From positions 304,196,822-304,260,821 of the forward strand of contig CM030361.1 of assembly GCA_017893485.1 (NCBI GenBank): a stretch of DNA of 64,000 nucleotides, written 5' to 3'. Position 1 is the first letter of the stretch, and each line of letters opens with the position of its first letter. The notes beneath the pieces are model-generated. The model was not told where the DNA came from and did not search any database. It was given only the letters and a program-made list of their open reading frames with translations. The translations under genes were made by a program, and so were the position numbers. The stretch comes from Hemerocallis citrina. Its lineage: Eukaryota > Streptophyta > Magnoliopsida > Asparagales > Asphodelaceae. Shown here one piece after another: positions 11,006 through 22,497 of the stretch.

Positions 11006-12069
11006 ATTGTTATTACTCTATATGTTTTCTTATAGCCTATAAAGAGGACTAGTATGACTAATGGCTCCTGTAAAAAACAATATATAACTAGAATAATATA
11101 TTTCATTATTTGATCTACAAAATATAAAACTAGTATATTATCTTCGGGCAACGTGAAGCACTATTCTGGTCAAGAGGCTTAACCACCCATGTGCATGATA
11201 TCCGGATACTCGGGGGTATTTCTACCGCCAGGGAGCTGACTATGAAGATTGCCTGCATGGAGGAAACATCAGATTTTCTAGGACAAAGCCTTTTAGGCTT
11301 GACTTTATCCCTCAAACTGGTGTATTTTCTTAACTGGTCTTTATATAAATTAATTATATATTTTGATTTTATTTATTATTATTATTTTAATTGAGTACAA
11401 ACTATGATCTAAATTCATTATATTCTCACTAGTTTTCCAATGATCTAGACAGTCTCATTAATCAATCTACGCGGTAGATGTTTATATTATTGTTAGTGTT
11501 TACTTGAGCTATCTCGAAATAAGTTAATTAGCATATTTTTAGATGCTTTGAATTTATTAGTTTAGAATTACCAAGTTGTGTCATTATGTTTGTATGCCTT
11601 TTATTAAATTGCTATAAAAATATATGCACACATTTTATTTAGAATTTAAGACAATTTCATTGTAGTTACAAGTTGTTGGAAATTTTCTTTGATAGATATC
11701 GAGAATTTCTCGCATCAATAAATGAATAGTTATCTTAAATAGTAATTATTGATCTTGTATGTTTAGTGTGCATCTTTATCATTTGAATGTAATTGATAGT
11801 TAAATGTTCTCCAAATTAAAATGAGATCTATCTTAATTTTGTGTCTCAAATGAATTCAAATACTTATTTAGTTGTTCTATTTGGTTTCGCAGTATACAGT
11901 GATTTGATCTTCTTTCATAACTATACTTTATACTATATATTAAGCAAAAAGTGGTTCCCCTCTCTGCTTTCTCTATTTTGAAATGAAGAAAGAAGAAGAG
12001 AAGTAGGGATTCTCATTTAAATTATGATTTTGAAATTTAAATTTAGAATGAGAAAATCAACCTAAAAGG
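11006..12069. other. AT-rich spacer, no gene seen
   Basis: About 1 kb of AT-rich DNA. A segment at 11145-11300 is less AT-rich and contains short open stretches on both strands, but I recognise nothing in it. AAAGG at 12065-12069 is the left target site of the next element. Confidence 0.5.
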
Positions 12070-12648
12070 TGATATGGCTAAAAATGGGATTAAATCGGGA
12101 CCGTTCAAATTGGACACAAATCTTAAAGTTCACAGGGGCAAAACGGTAATTTCACCTACATATGGATCTGAAATGGGATCTGGGTCTCTTCTCCAAAGCC
12201 CAATAACCCATGAACGGATCCAATCAACTGGGTACGGGTCCCAACCCGTTAAGAGCCAGTTCATAAGGATATGGAGAAATCCTGACTCGTCCTTATTCCT
12301 AGGAGGTGGTTCTAACCACTTCTATCCATCCACATCGGGGACTAGAGATTTGTTCTTATCTCGAAACAGATCCCCACGGCGACTATAAATACCCTCCTAC
12401 CTCCTACCGTTACAAGGTGATCACTCTTTTCCAACCTAAAGCTCTTTCATATTCTTTTCTGAGTACTAACAAGATCGTCGGAGGGTTTGTCGCCGGGATC
12501 AACCCTGGTGTTTCCAACTTTGTGCAGGTCAGTGGCAGCAATAAGGAGCCAGTCAAACGGTGAAGGAGGTGTTCAGGTTTGATCCATTCGATTCCTTATG
12601 AACCCACAAATTCATCTGATTGCCCCCACACCAAAACCAGCGGGAACA
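12070..12648 (+). repeat. 5' LTR of Tat element 1
   Basis: It starts TGATATGGC and ends GCGGGAACA. A TATA box (TATAAAT, 12384-12390) lies in GACTATAAATACCC, so transcription should start about 30 bp downstream. The 3' copy is 23417-23995 and has its TATA box at 23732-23739. Confidence 0.9.
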
Positions 12649-12651
12649 GAT

Positions 12652-12669
12652 TGGCGCCGTCTGTGGGAA
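12652..12669 (+). other. Primer binding site of Tat element 1
   Basis: TGGCGCCGTCTGTGGGAA, three bases after the LTR, has the form seen in many plant Tat-lineage elements. I do not assign the tRNA species. Confidence 0.8.
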
Positions 12670-12718
12670 CTTGAATAGCAATCCGACCCTACTCCATCAG
12701 TCAAAGTAGCTCCTAGCT

Positions 12719-14560
12719 ATGCCTCCGAAGAAAGGGAAGTCTGCGGTCTCCAAACGTAGAATAACTTCCATTCCTCCTCCACCTCAAGAGGGTCTCCCTC
12801 CGCCCGTCCAGCCAGTCCAACCGTCCCAGCAGCTCGAACAACCGATCCTTCAACCCTTTCAGCAACCTCAATGGCCTCAAGTGGAGGTTGGAGAACCCTC
12901 TTGCCGAAGTCGCCAAAAGCAACCCCTTCATCAGGTCCATATCTCCGTACACAACCCTTCCTTCAACTCCATGGCCTCCCATAGCCCTCCAACACCGAAA
13001 GATCTACAGGATGTTCTCAACAACCGGCAGAACTAGACAGATCTTCGGATCCGCTTGGACGAGAAGCGGACCCGTGATGGGAACCCCCACCAGGAGCATC
13101 AAAGGGACCGATCCCCTCATAGGCCCAACTGCCAAAGGTCGCAATCTCCTAGAAGACGGAGGGAGTCTCCCCAGCATTGTCAGAGAAGAAGCCGCTTTTC
13201 GGTCGGCCGTCCTGCCCATCGAGCCCATCGGGAGCAGGAAGCCCCCGTCACGAGGACAGAGCTCCAACAGTTCCAGAAGGCAGTCCTGCGGGCACTCAAC
13301 ATCGTCCCCAACAATGACCAACGGGCTCCCAGTCCTCAGCCAGCTCCAAACCATCACCGCCGCTCTCCCAGTCCTCGGCCGGCTCCGATCCAACATCGTC
13401 ACTCTCCCAGTCCTCGGCCGGCTCTAAGCCATCGCCGTCGCACCCCCATTCCACGACTTACTCAAAGCTATTGCCGTCGTAGCCCATACCTCTTGTACAT
13501 GAAGACGAGTCTCGGGGCTCAGCAAGGCATGACCGAAGGGAGGACTCGGTCTACAACTGTTTCCACGAAATGGAGAGGTGCCTTGGCCAACTCAACAGAG
13601 ATGAGGAACAACGGGCGAGGAACCTCCGCCCGAGCAGACCCCCGTTCTCCCGTACTATCATGGAGGCCCCCGTCCCAGAGAACTTCAAGCCCCCGCACGT
13701 TGAGTCTTATACTGGGGATTCAGACCCTACTGATCACATTGAGAGTTTCAAAAATCTCATGATGATCCACCATGCCTCTGACGCCCTTTTCTGCAAAAAA
13801 TTCCGGGCCATGCTCAAGGGGCCCGCTCGGGAGTGGTATTCCAGACTTGCTCTAGCCTCCATTTTCTCCTTCGACCAGTTCGAAGGTCTCTTCCTCACCT
13901 ACTTCGTGAGCAGCCGCCGCTCCGAAAAGACAAGAAACTCTTTACTCTTCCTCAGTCAAAGGAAGGACGAGCAGCTGAGGGAATACATCAAGCGGTTCAC
14001 GACGAAGGCCAGATCTATCGCCTCTCTGGATCAGTTCGTGGCCTCCGCAGCTTTCCAGTCCAATGTCATTAACCCAGATCTCAAGGCATCCCTGGCCAAG
14101 AAGCCTCCTCGGGACTTCTCAAAGCTCCTTCTCAGGAGCGAGAAGTACATCCGAGCTGAAGAAGCTCTCAACTGCCCCACTCTTGAAGGATCGTCTTCCG
14201 GGAACAAATGGAAGACTGATGAAGAAGAAGGAGCTAAGAAGCTCCAAAAAGACAATAGGGTCAACGCTGCCCTCTTCCTCACTTCGAGAAGTTTACTCTG
14301 CTCAATGCGAGTGTCTCGGCCATATTGATGGAAGTTGGGAAGGAGGGTCTTCTACTGCCACCTCCAAAGATGAACACCCCCGGAAATAAGAGAAACCAGG
14401 ATAAGTGGTGTCATTTCCACAGGGACCACGGCCATGACACAGAAGACTTTCGAGACCTAAAGGACGAGATCAAGGCCCTCATTCAGAGAGGGCAGCTCGC
14501 TAGGTTCGTGAGGAAGGATAGGGCTGATCCACCTCTGCCCCCCACGGAGGCTAACAGGAA
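12719..14560 (+). pseudogene. Tat gag (element 1), broken
   Basis: Gag starts MPPKKGKSAVSKRR at 12719. A TAG at 13034-13036 breaks it, and the same frame continues to 13762 through a Pro/Arg/Ser-rich region with three degenerate repeats of a SPSPRPAP-like motif (about 13327-13440). The capsid-like core is in another frame (13570-14328): NFKPPHVESYTGDSDPTDHI, REWYSRLALASIFSFDQFE, LREYIKRFTTKA. A third frame (from 14325) holds a zinc-binding segment, WCHFHRDHGHDTEDF, in place of a normal knuckle. Gag would form the particle; here at least one stop and two frameshifts prevent a full product. Confidence 0.85.
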
Positions 14561-15134
14561 AGCCGAACAACATGCAGAGACCCCAGACATCAAAGCCGAG
14601 GCCGTCCTGCACCTCATACACGGAAGCCCAATGAGGGAAGATTCCAACTCCTCCCGAAAAGCCTTCGTTCGAGAAGTGAACGCCGTACAGAGCCATCCTC
14701 CCCCCAAGGTCCTTGTGGTTCCTGTTATGTTTTCTGATAGGGACTTAGAGGGCATTCGGATGCCCCATTGCGATGTCCTTGTTATAAACCTTTGGATGGC
14801 CAATTTCGACGTACGCCGGGTCCTGGTGGACAATGGTAGTTTGGTCAATATCCTCTTCTTAGAGGCATTCTAGGGCCTTCAGCTGTCAAGAGATCGGCTC
14901 AAACTAGCTGGTTACACTCTTCACGGATTCACCGGGGTACCGGTGATGATCGAGGGAGTAATAACCCTTGACGTGACCACTGGAAAAACCCCGGTCTCCA
15001 GGACTGAGCCGATGGAATTCATGGTGGTAGACGTCAAGGCTGCCTACAACGTCATCTTGGGTCGACCGGGTTTGGCCGCGCTCCAGGCCATACCATCGGC
15101 CTATCATATGAAGATGAAGTCCCCACCTCGGTAG
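14561..15134 (+). pseudogene. Tat protease (element 1), broken
   Basis: The frame continues from gag through FSDRDLEGIRMPHCDVLVI to the active-site region VDNGSLVNILF (about 14824-14856), where DNGS replaces the usual D-T/S-G-S. A TAG at 14871-14873 follows, then the same domain resumes (VPVMIEGVITLDV, AYNVILGRPGL) before a TAG at 15132-15134. The active-site Asp is present, but two stops make it non-functional. Confidence 0.75.
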
Positions 15135-15243
15135 GAGTGGAAGAGGTAAGAGGGAGCCAGGAGGCTGCTCGTAAATGTTACATGACCTCAATGGGAGGAC
15201 CGGTCCTCTCCCTTGAAGCCCTCGAACTCCCACAAGTAGCCAG

Positions 15244-16700
15244 ACCATCTCCGAGCTGGTGGATGAGCTGGAAGAAGTTGCCTTCTCAGAAGGAGTTGCT
15301 ACTAAGACATTTCAAATCAGCAAGGCCTTTTCCCCTTCCATCAAAGAAGACATCTCCCAGTGTATAAGGGAGAACTGCAATCTTTTTGCCTGGATCGCGA
15401 CTGACATGCCCGGAATCATAGAAGAGCTCCTGATGCACCACCTCAGCGTTGCCCCGGGAGTTAAACCCGTCCAGTAGAAGTGACGTAAATTCCCTCCCGA
15501 GCGCCAGCAAGCGATCAAAGAAAAGGTCGAGAAGCTCTTGAACGGTCGGTTCATGCAGGAGCTGAATTACCCAGAATGGCTATCCAATGTAGTAATGGTT
15601 AAAAAGGCCAACGGAAGCTGGAGAATATGCATCGACTTCACCGACCTCAACAAGGCGTGTCCGAAGGACCCATTCCCCCTCCCGAGCATCGATGCTCTAA
15701 TCGATGCGACATCCGGCCACGAGCTCCTCAGCATCATGGATGCCTTCTCGAGGTATAACCAAATCTGGATGTTCCCACATGACATTCCGAAGACCTCGTT
15801 CGTAACCGACCAGGGTCTGTACTGCTACCGGGTGATGCCCTTTGGGCTGAAGAATGTCGAAGCTACGTACCAACACCTTGTTAACAAGGTCTTCCGAGAC
15901 CAGATAGGCCGTAACATGGAAGTCTATGTGGATGACATGTTGGTCAAAAGCGTCAGTGGATAGGAGCATGTCCGTGACCTCCAGGAAGCATTCGGGGTGT
16001 TGAGAAGGCACAACATGAGATTGAATATGAGCAAGTGCGCCTTCGGCGTCTCTTCCAAAAAATTCCTCTGTTCATGGTGAGCCAAAGGGGCATAGAAGCC
16101 AATCTTGAGACGATCAAAGCCATACTCAATATGGCTCCTCCCTCCAATGTTAAAGAAGTGTAGAGGCTCACAGGACGCCTCGCAGCTATAGGGCATTTTC
16201 TCTCTAAGTCATGGGAGAAATGCCTCCCGTTCTTCAAAGCCCTGAGAGGAGCAAAAGGCTTTGAGTGGGGGCAACAACAGCAAGAGTCTTTCAATCAACT
16301 GAAGGTTTACCTGGTAAACCCCTCGTACTTGAGTAAGCCGAAGCCTGACGAAACCCTCTATATATACCTGGCAACTTCGGAGTAGACCCTTAGTGCCGTC
16401 CTGGTAAGAGAGGAGGATAAGATGCAATGCCCTATATACTATGTGAGTAAGGTCCTTAGGGACGCAGAACTCCGCTACCCGAAGGTGGAGAAGATGGCGT
16501 ACGCGTTGATCATGGCGGTAAGGAAACTTCTCCCCTATTTTCAGTCCCACTCGGTGGTCGTTCTCACCGACCAGTCACTAAACAAGCTCTCCACAAGCCC
16601 GAGACATCGGGACATCTAATGAAATGGTCCATAGAGCTGAGCCAGCACGAAATCAACTACCCACCTCGAACCGCTATCAAGGCATAAGCTCTAGCGGAGT
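15244..16700 (+). pseudogene. Tat reverse transcriptase and RNase H (element 1), broken
   Basis: The linker (SISKAFSPSIKEDI type) starts near 15259. RT is best in 15538-15963: WLSNVVMVKKANGSWRICID, FTDLNKACPKDPFPLPSID, DAFSRYNQIWM, and the catalytic YVDDM at 15925-15939, intact. A TAG at 15961 ends that stretch; the thumb region (LRRHNMRLNMSKCAF) and the first RNase H (CPIYYVSKVLRDAELRYP, 16422-16619) are in shifted or interrupted frames. Several stops and frameshifts between 15475 and 16400 show that it is dead even though the polymerase motif survives. Confidence 0.85.
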
Positions 16701-16734
16701 TCATTGTGGAGAGCACCATTCCTGACCCCTGTGA

Positions 16735-17095
16735 GTCAGCTGAGGAATCCCCGGTCTGGACCGTGTATATTGACAGGTCCTTGTGCGCTGACGAAAGTGG
16801 GGTTGGGGTCATCTTGACTAGCCCCGACAATTTCTTCCTACAATAATCCCTCCGTATAAGCTTTCACGCGTCGAACAACAGGGCTGAATACGAGGCCCTT
16901 GTACGAAGCAAGATATGAGCGCATGGCCAAGTACTTGGCGAAGTTAAAGGGGCTACTAGCTTTATTTGAAGATGCTCAACTCCAACGAGTCCCTCGAGAT
17001 GAAAATGCACAAAAAGATGCCCTCTCAAGGCTCGCCTCCTCCTCGCTCAAGGATTTGGAGCCTATGGAGCTATCACACCACGAAGAGAACCCCAA
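16735..17095 (+). pseudogene. Archaeal-type RNase H domain of Tat element 1
   Basis: A second RNase H follows RT, as in the Tat lineage: VWTVYIDRSLCADESGVGVI (Asp then Arg where DGS is usual), SLRISFHASNNRAEYEALV with the catalytic Glu, and RVPRDENAQKDALSRLASSS with the last Asp region. A TAA near 16843 and a frameshift near 16905 break it. Compare the better preserved copy at 45162-45594. Confidence 0.75.
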
Positions 17096-17525
17096 TAGGA
17101 GAGTCTCCCTTCAATCTCACTTATGGCTCCGAAGCCATCATCCCCTAGAGGTCAGCCTGCCCTCGCCCCGTTTGATCGCCTATAATGAAGAGAAGAATGT
17201 GAACCAGCTTCGCAACAGCTCGGACCTCATAGATGAAATCCACGAGAGAGCTTCCATCTAAAAAGAGACTTACCGATGTAGGATAATCCAGTCTTACAAT
17301 AAGAAAGTCTGTCCCGTTGATCTTAAAGAGGGAGATCTAGTTCTCCGGAAGCTGTCAATCTCTCTCTCAAGCAAGAAGGGCAAGCTAGCGCCCAACTAGG
17401 AAGGTCCATACAGGGTCTCCAAAGTTATCTGCCCTGGTGCGTATCAACTCGAAGACCCAGGGGGCAAGAGAGTACCAAGGACTTGGAATGCAGACCACTT
17501 GATGAAGTACCAAGAGGGTGTTTAG
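17096..17525 (+). pseudogene. Integrase C-terminal remnant, Tat element 1
   Basis: The RNase H frame (SHHEENPN) is joined at about 17095 to the far end of integrase: GESPFNLTYGSEAIIP (after the catalytic core), then LPSPRLIAYNEEKNVNQL, YNKKVCPVDLKEGDLVLRK, GPYRVSKVICPGAYQLED and TWNADHLMKYQ. The zinc-binding domain and the D,D-E core are missing, so integrase cannot act even in principle. Further stops occur at 17260 and 17398. Confidence 0.8.
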
Positions 17526-17729
17526 ACACCGCTCCAAGCAACTTCTTCAAGGATGCTCTCCATAAGACATGAGTTCCCCTTTTTCTTTTTATCCAAGTAT
17601 AATGGTGGCTCGCAACTTAGAAGTGGCTGCCTAAGTATTTTCAATAAAAGTGATCTACTCCTGCAAGTTCTCTATTCTGAGCATTCTAATTGTACTACTT
17701 TTATGCTTAAAAAAACTCATCAAAACAAC

Positions 17730-18065
17730 AAGCTCGGAGTCCAACACTTGGTTTGATTTCGCTTTAGCTACTTGCTTCTAAGCGAGTACAAAGCAGTTCA
17801 CCATTCGGAATTGCTCCCACAGTTGTTGACATTCTCTAAATGACAAGCTTCGGAGTCCAACACTTGGTTCGATTCCGCTTTAGCTACTTGCTTCTATGCG
17901 AGTATGAAGCGGTTCACCATTCGGAATTGCTCCCACAGCTGTTGACATTCTCTAAACGACAAGTTTTAGAGTCCAACACTTGGTTCGACTCCGCTTTAAC
18001 TACTTGCTTATAAGCGAGTACAAAGCGGTTCACCATTCGGAATTGCTTTCAGAACTATTGATATG
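17730..18065. repeat. Tandem repeat, about 116 bp x 3
   Basis: Three copies begin near 17730, 17847 and 17962. Each contains GGAGTCCAACACTTGGTTCG, CTTTAGCTACTTGCTTCTA and CGGTTCACCATTCGGAATTG. It lies between integrase and the antisense ORF. Confidence 0.85.
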
Positions 18066-18219
18066 CTTGCAAAAATTAGCAAAAAACACTCACAAGTTCG
18101 AGGAATGAGCTACTATTTCATTAAAATTTGAGGTACAAGTCTAATTATAGACCAACAACTCATCTTTACATCGGGATACAACTCAAGCGAAACAGACTAC
18201 AAAATTACAAAAATCTGTC

Positions 18220-21200
18220 TTAACCCCTCCTAGGGAGTGGGATGCTTCTTTTAAGTGACAAAAGAAGCCGACAAGAACCGTGTTTCTCTGGCATTACTTC
18301 CACGGAGGTCTCCAAACTGGTGAACCGAGTTGCGTCTTCGGCACCTGAGAGCCTAAGTGTTGCCCCGACAGACGCTTCGCTCAACGAACCGGCCACTCCG
18401 CTCTGTGCTTCTCCAGGGTGCCTCACGATGGAGGGCGAGTGTAGCGCCAACTCGTGGAATGACCTTCCATGAGAGTACTCACCTCGGGGGCAGGAAGTGG
18501 TTCTGACGTTGCTCCCCTCAGAAAGCCGTCTTAGGTGATGGTTCTCTGCTTCTAGCTCCACGACCCATTCCTTCAGCGAGCCTTCTGCCACTCTGATCTT
18601 CAGACGAGGCATTCGGCTAGAGCCGCTCCCACGAGAAGCCTTGGAGATAGCCCTCCGAAGATGCGCCGCCTCCAGGCTCTTCTCGAACACTACGTTCTTT
18701 AACCCCTCTCTCTCAGCCCTAACATCGAACAGAGACTGACGAAGGTACTTGAGTCTTAAGCCCTGGTTAAAGGCCATCGAGGGACACGTCTCCTCCCTTT
18801 TAGGGAGCACTTCGTGAGCCCTCTCCTCTAGACGCTTCAGCTCAGAGTCTTGACGGGCCAACGTCAGTTTAAGATGGTTCAACTCCTATTCGGCTTTGTA
18901 AAGTCTTTCTCGAGTTCGAGTGAAGCCCAGCTTCGTGACGCCTAGACCAGTTCGGAGGCATGAAACTTCGGAAATCTCAGATACTTTGACCATCTGAGAT
19001 ACTTCGGCGATCTGAAAAAGCCAAGATACTAAGTTCAAACGAAGCCACTATGGGGAAACTCGGAAGCAAATCAGACAAATTAAAAAGAACACTTAGCCAA
19101 AAAGATTTCAAAAAGATTTCATTTCATTAAAATCAAGTTACAAGCGATGGCCAGTCCACGATTAGGCAACACATTTCTCTACAAAACATATATGAATTAC
19201 ACAGGTCAATGCCGGACCTTTTTGTTGTGTTCGACGATCACCACGGGCAACTCCAAGCCGGTCACCACTTCGGCATCTTCGACCTCAACCTCGACGTCAT
19301 CCCCTTCTTCGCCCTCCTCAGAAGCATCGTCGAATCTCGAGACGGGGTCCGGGAAGAGACGCCATCCGGTGCAGTCCACCTCAGGGTAACTCTCCTTCAC
19401 TTGCACATCGCTCGGGCGTAGGCCTTTGCCATGTTGATGGCGAGGAATCCCTGCGCCCTTTCCATGGCCTCGGCCTCGGCCTCCTTGGCAGCGACGACCT
19501 TAGCAGCAGTGACGGCTTCCTCCCTCTCCTTCGCTGCCGACTCCTTCTGTTGGATCAGAACGGTGACGTCGGCCTCGAGCTTCGCCAAGAGGCCATCGAG
19601 GCACTCCATCCTTGCCGTCTTCCCCTCGGCTTCGGCCTTCAGCTGTTCGAGCTCCCTGACGATTCGAGCCTTCTCCGCCCGAGCTTTGTCCATCTCCTAC
19701 TTCAACTCTTTCTCTAGTTTGATCATATTTTCCATTAGATGACCGAAGTGGCAAGTTATATGCAAAAGGAAAACAAAGTCGCATTAAGAACTCAAAAAAA
19801 TTCAAGTGTAAAACAAGCTAGCCCACAATGTTTACCAATACTGCCGCTCGAGCGATCTCAAGGGCGTCGTCTCCAACCCCGCGGGCGTCCATGGCAGCCC
19901 TATCCTTCGGCGTCGCGAGGTACCGAACTTCCTGCATACTTGATGACGAGTCTCCTAGGAACCCGTTGAGCTTTCGGACCTACCAATTCGGGACGAAGAA
20001 ATTTTTGTGCTCCTCGGTCAGGAACACCTCAGCCTCGGCTGTCAGAGGCCCGGCCTCCATACCTAGAGTAGTAGCTAGAGAAAAGGCACCCACTTCTGCT
20101 GAGACCGAAGTCGATGCCGGGGTCGGTGGACTCTGAATAACGGTGGACTCTGAATAACGCCTATTCTACGGTGGTGGTACCAACTTCGGCTTTGGTGAGG
20201 ACACCTTCGAGAAGACCCTCTTCCTCCTCCTCGGGGCTTTGCTGCTCAGAACCCCGCGCTGCGCCAGCATCAAGTCGAAGTCCATGGTTTCTGCACGAGA
20301 AGAATCAAGCAAATGTAAACCAAACTCAAAATAAAAAAGAAAAAGAAATGTAAACTACATACTGGGGTTTATACGGCTGAGCCCCCCCGAAGAGCACCTA
20401 CTCGGTTAAGTCCCTCCAATCGAACTTCAGCTGGTCAAGAAGCGTCCGAACCTTCTCCTCTTCGTTGGGCCTGAGCACTGGGCCCTCCTTCACCCTCCTC
20501 GACACCTCTTTGACCTAAGTTGTCGGGATACTCCACGGCTTTCGACTCCGGATGAGAAAGTACTTGTCCCTCCAGTACTTTATCGAATCTAGATAGCTGA
20601 CGAGCCTGGCACCAAGCCTCGAAGCCAGGTAGAACCTGAACTTTGACTTATGCTACTGATGAAGCCGGTATACAGTCCGGAGCACCCTCAGATCCTATTC
20701 AACCTCCACCACCGAACAGTGGAGGATAAACCCGTTGATCAGATTCCGCACATTCGGCATAAGTTGAACTGGGCTGATCCGAAACCACTGTAGCACCTTG
20801 ACGATGAAAGGGTTAAGAGACAGCCGCACCCCGACTACGAATGCGTCAACCGTCCATAAGAACATATTCACTGGCATCGAAGAGTTGGCCCGCACTCCAG
20901 GACCGGGTAGCATTGGCTCGAAATCCTTGGGGATCTGAAAGCACTCCCGAACAGATGCCAGATCAGCCTCATTGAGTATTAAGATCGTCTCGTCAGCCTC
21001 CAAAGTCTCTCTACCGGCATTCCTTTCGAAACTCCGCCCCATGTCATACATGATACGTTCGGCATGCTCCTCTGGTAGTTCCCGAACCCTCTGGATTCCG
21101 ATCAGAACCAAGGGAATCCTGCCGAACTCCCCCATTCTCTGTTGGTCCTCAACTACAGTCTTCACCACGATCGAAGAAGGCCCTCCTAAGGCTTTGCCTT

Positions 21201-21275
21201 TGTCGAATGAGGGGCTTGACTCGAGGTCGGCTCATGAGCGAGGGTGGTCTCTGGCCTCGGGGGAAAGCTAGACAT
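18220..21275 (-). pseudogene. Antisense extra ORF (aORF) of Tat element 1, Transposase_28-like, broken
   Basis: Read on the minus strand, a region about 3 kb long encodes a protein type known as the antisense extra ORF of Tat-lineage elements (Pfam name Transposase_28, putative gypsy type). It starts at an ATG at 21275. The N-terminal domain (20695-21168) contains RANSSMPVNMFLWTVDAFVVG, LSLNPFIVKVLQWFRISPVQ and LMPNVRNLINGFI. Next comes a fragmentary middle (RKPWSIPTT), then Ala/Glu-rich coiled coil (19397-19693), an acidic tail (19206-19406, YPEVDCTGWRLFPDPVSRF) and a second coiled-coil block (18220-18882). Frames shift between pieces. The role of this protein in any Tat element is not established, to my knowledge. 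Confidence 0.75.
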
Positions 21276-21578
21276 TTTTCTTTAAAAAATAAGCTAAGTG
21301 TTGAATTACCTTGAGGTGACAGCGGCGGTCGGAAAGATCACTGGAAATCAGTAAATTCTCAGCTGAAGCTCCCGCTAGTGAAAACTATCGCCTAAGTAAA
21401 AACTAGAGAAATGCGCAAGTAAGGAGTAGGGGTGAAGTTTTATAGAGGAGGCACACAAATCGAGACTAAAAGGCCTCAAAGACTTAAAAGCCCGACCCAT
21501 TTACCACAAGACGACAAGAAAGTGGAAAATCTCAACAGGCATTTGACTAGTCAATGGTCAAATGGCCAGCGCAACACG

Positions 21579-22455
21579 TGTCAATCTCCTGGACTTCGGC
21601 AAACTGCACCGAGAACTCTTGCCACCGACATCCAAATGCGAGAAAAATCAATCTCTTGGACTTCGGCAACCTGTGCCGAGCACTCTTGCCACCGATGTCC
21701 AAATGCGAGAAAAACCAATCTCCTGGGACGTCGGCAACATGCGCCGAGAACTCTTGCCACCAATGTCCAAATGCGAGAAAAATCAATCTCTTGGACTTTG
21801 GCAAACTGTGTCGAGCACCCTTGCCACGACGTCCAAATGCGAGAAAAATCAATCTCTTGGACTTCGACAACCAGCGCCGAGCACTCTTTCCACCGACGTC
21901 CAAATGCAAGAAAAGTCAATCTCTTAGACTTCAGCAACCTGTGCCGAGCACTCTTGCCACCGACGTCCAAATGCGAGAAAAATCAATCTCTTGGACTTCG
22001 GCAACCTGTGCTGAGCATTCTTGCCACCAACGTCCAAATGCGAGAAAAATCAATCTATTAGACTTCAGCAACCTGTGCCGAGTACTCTTGCCACCGACGT
22101 CCAAATGTAAGAAAAATCAATCTCGTGGACTTCGGCAACTTGTGCCACGCACTCTTGCCACCGACGTCTAAATGCCAGAAAAATCAATCTCTTAGACTTC
22201 GGCAACCTGTGCCGAGCACTTTTGCCACCGACGTCCAAAACGAGAAAGATCAATCTCATGGAATTCGACAACCTGTGTCGAGCACACTTGCCACCGACGT
22301 CCAAATGCCAGAAAAATCAATCTCTTGGACTTCGGCAACCTGTGCCGAGCACTCTTGCCGCCGACGTCTTAATGCGAGAAAAATCCATCTCTTGGACTTC
22401 GGCAACGTGTGCCGAGCACTCATGCCACCGATGTCTAAAAGAGAGAAAATGTGTT
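21579..22455. repeat. Satellite-like array, about 67 bp x 13
   Basis: Thirteen consecutive copies of a unit containing TCAATCTCTTGGACTTCGGC, AACCTGTGCCGAGCACTCTT and GCCACCGACGTCCAAATGCG. Copies start near 21579, 21648, 21716, 21782, 21847 and so on, every 65-69 bp. Because the unit has no stop in several frames, long ORFs appear on both strands; they have no amino-acid logic beyond the repeat and are not genes. It lies in the 3' untranslated region of the Tat element. Confidence 0.9.
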
Positions 22456-22497
22456 GACTAGTCAACGGTCAACAGTCAACGGTCAACGGTCAACTTA
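22454..22497. repeat. GGTCAAC 7-bp repeat
   Basis: A run of GTCAACG GTCAACA GTCAACG GTCAACG GTCAAC type units. A related TAGTCAATGGTCAAATGG sits at 21548, on the other side of the 67-bp array, so the two may be paired borders. Confidence 0.8.

Noticed and set aside
12888..13427. 179- and 132-codon ORFs on the two strands over Tat gag
   Set aside because: Shadow frames of the Pro/Arg/Ser-rich gag region; the gag frame from 12719 explains the sequence.
21579..22455. CRISPR-like array
   Set aside because: Units are contiguous with no unique spacers, diverged along their whole length, and lie in a plant retrotransposon.
21432..22457. Long overlapping ORFs (about 110-209 codons) in several frames on both strands
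   Set aside because: They all lie in the 67-bp tandem array; the unit simply lacks stops in several frames, and its length is not a multiple of three, so no frame keeps a constant peptide repeat.
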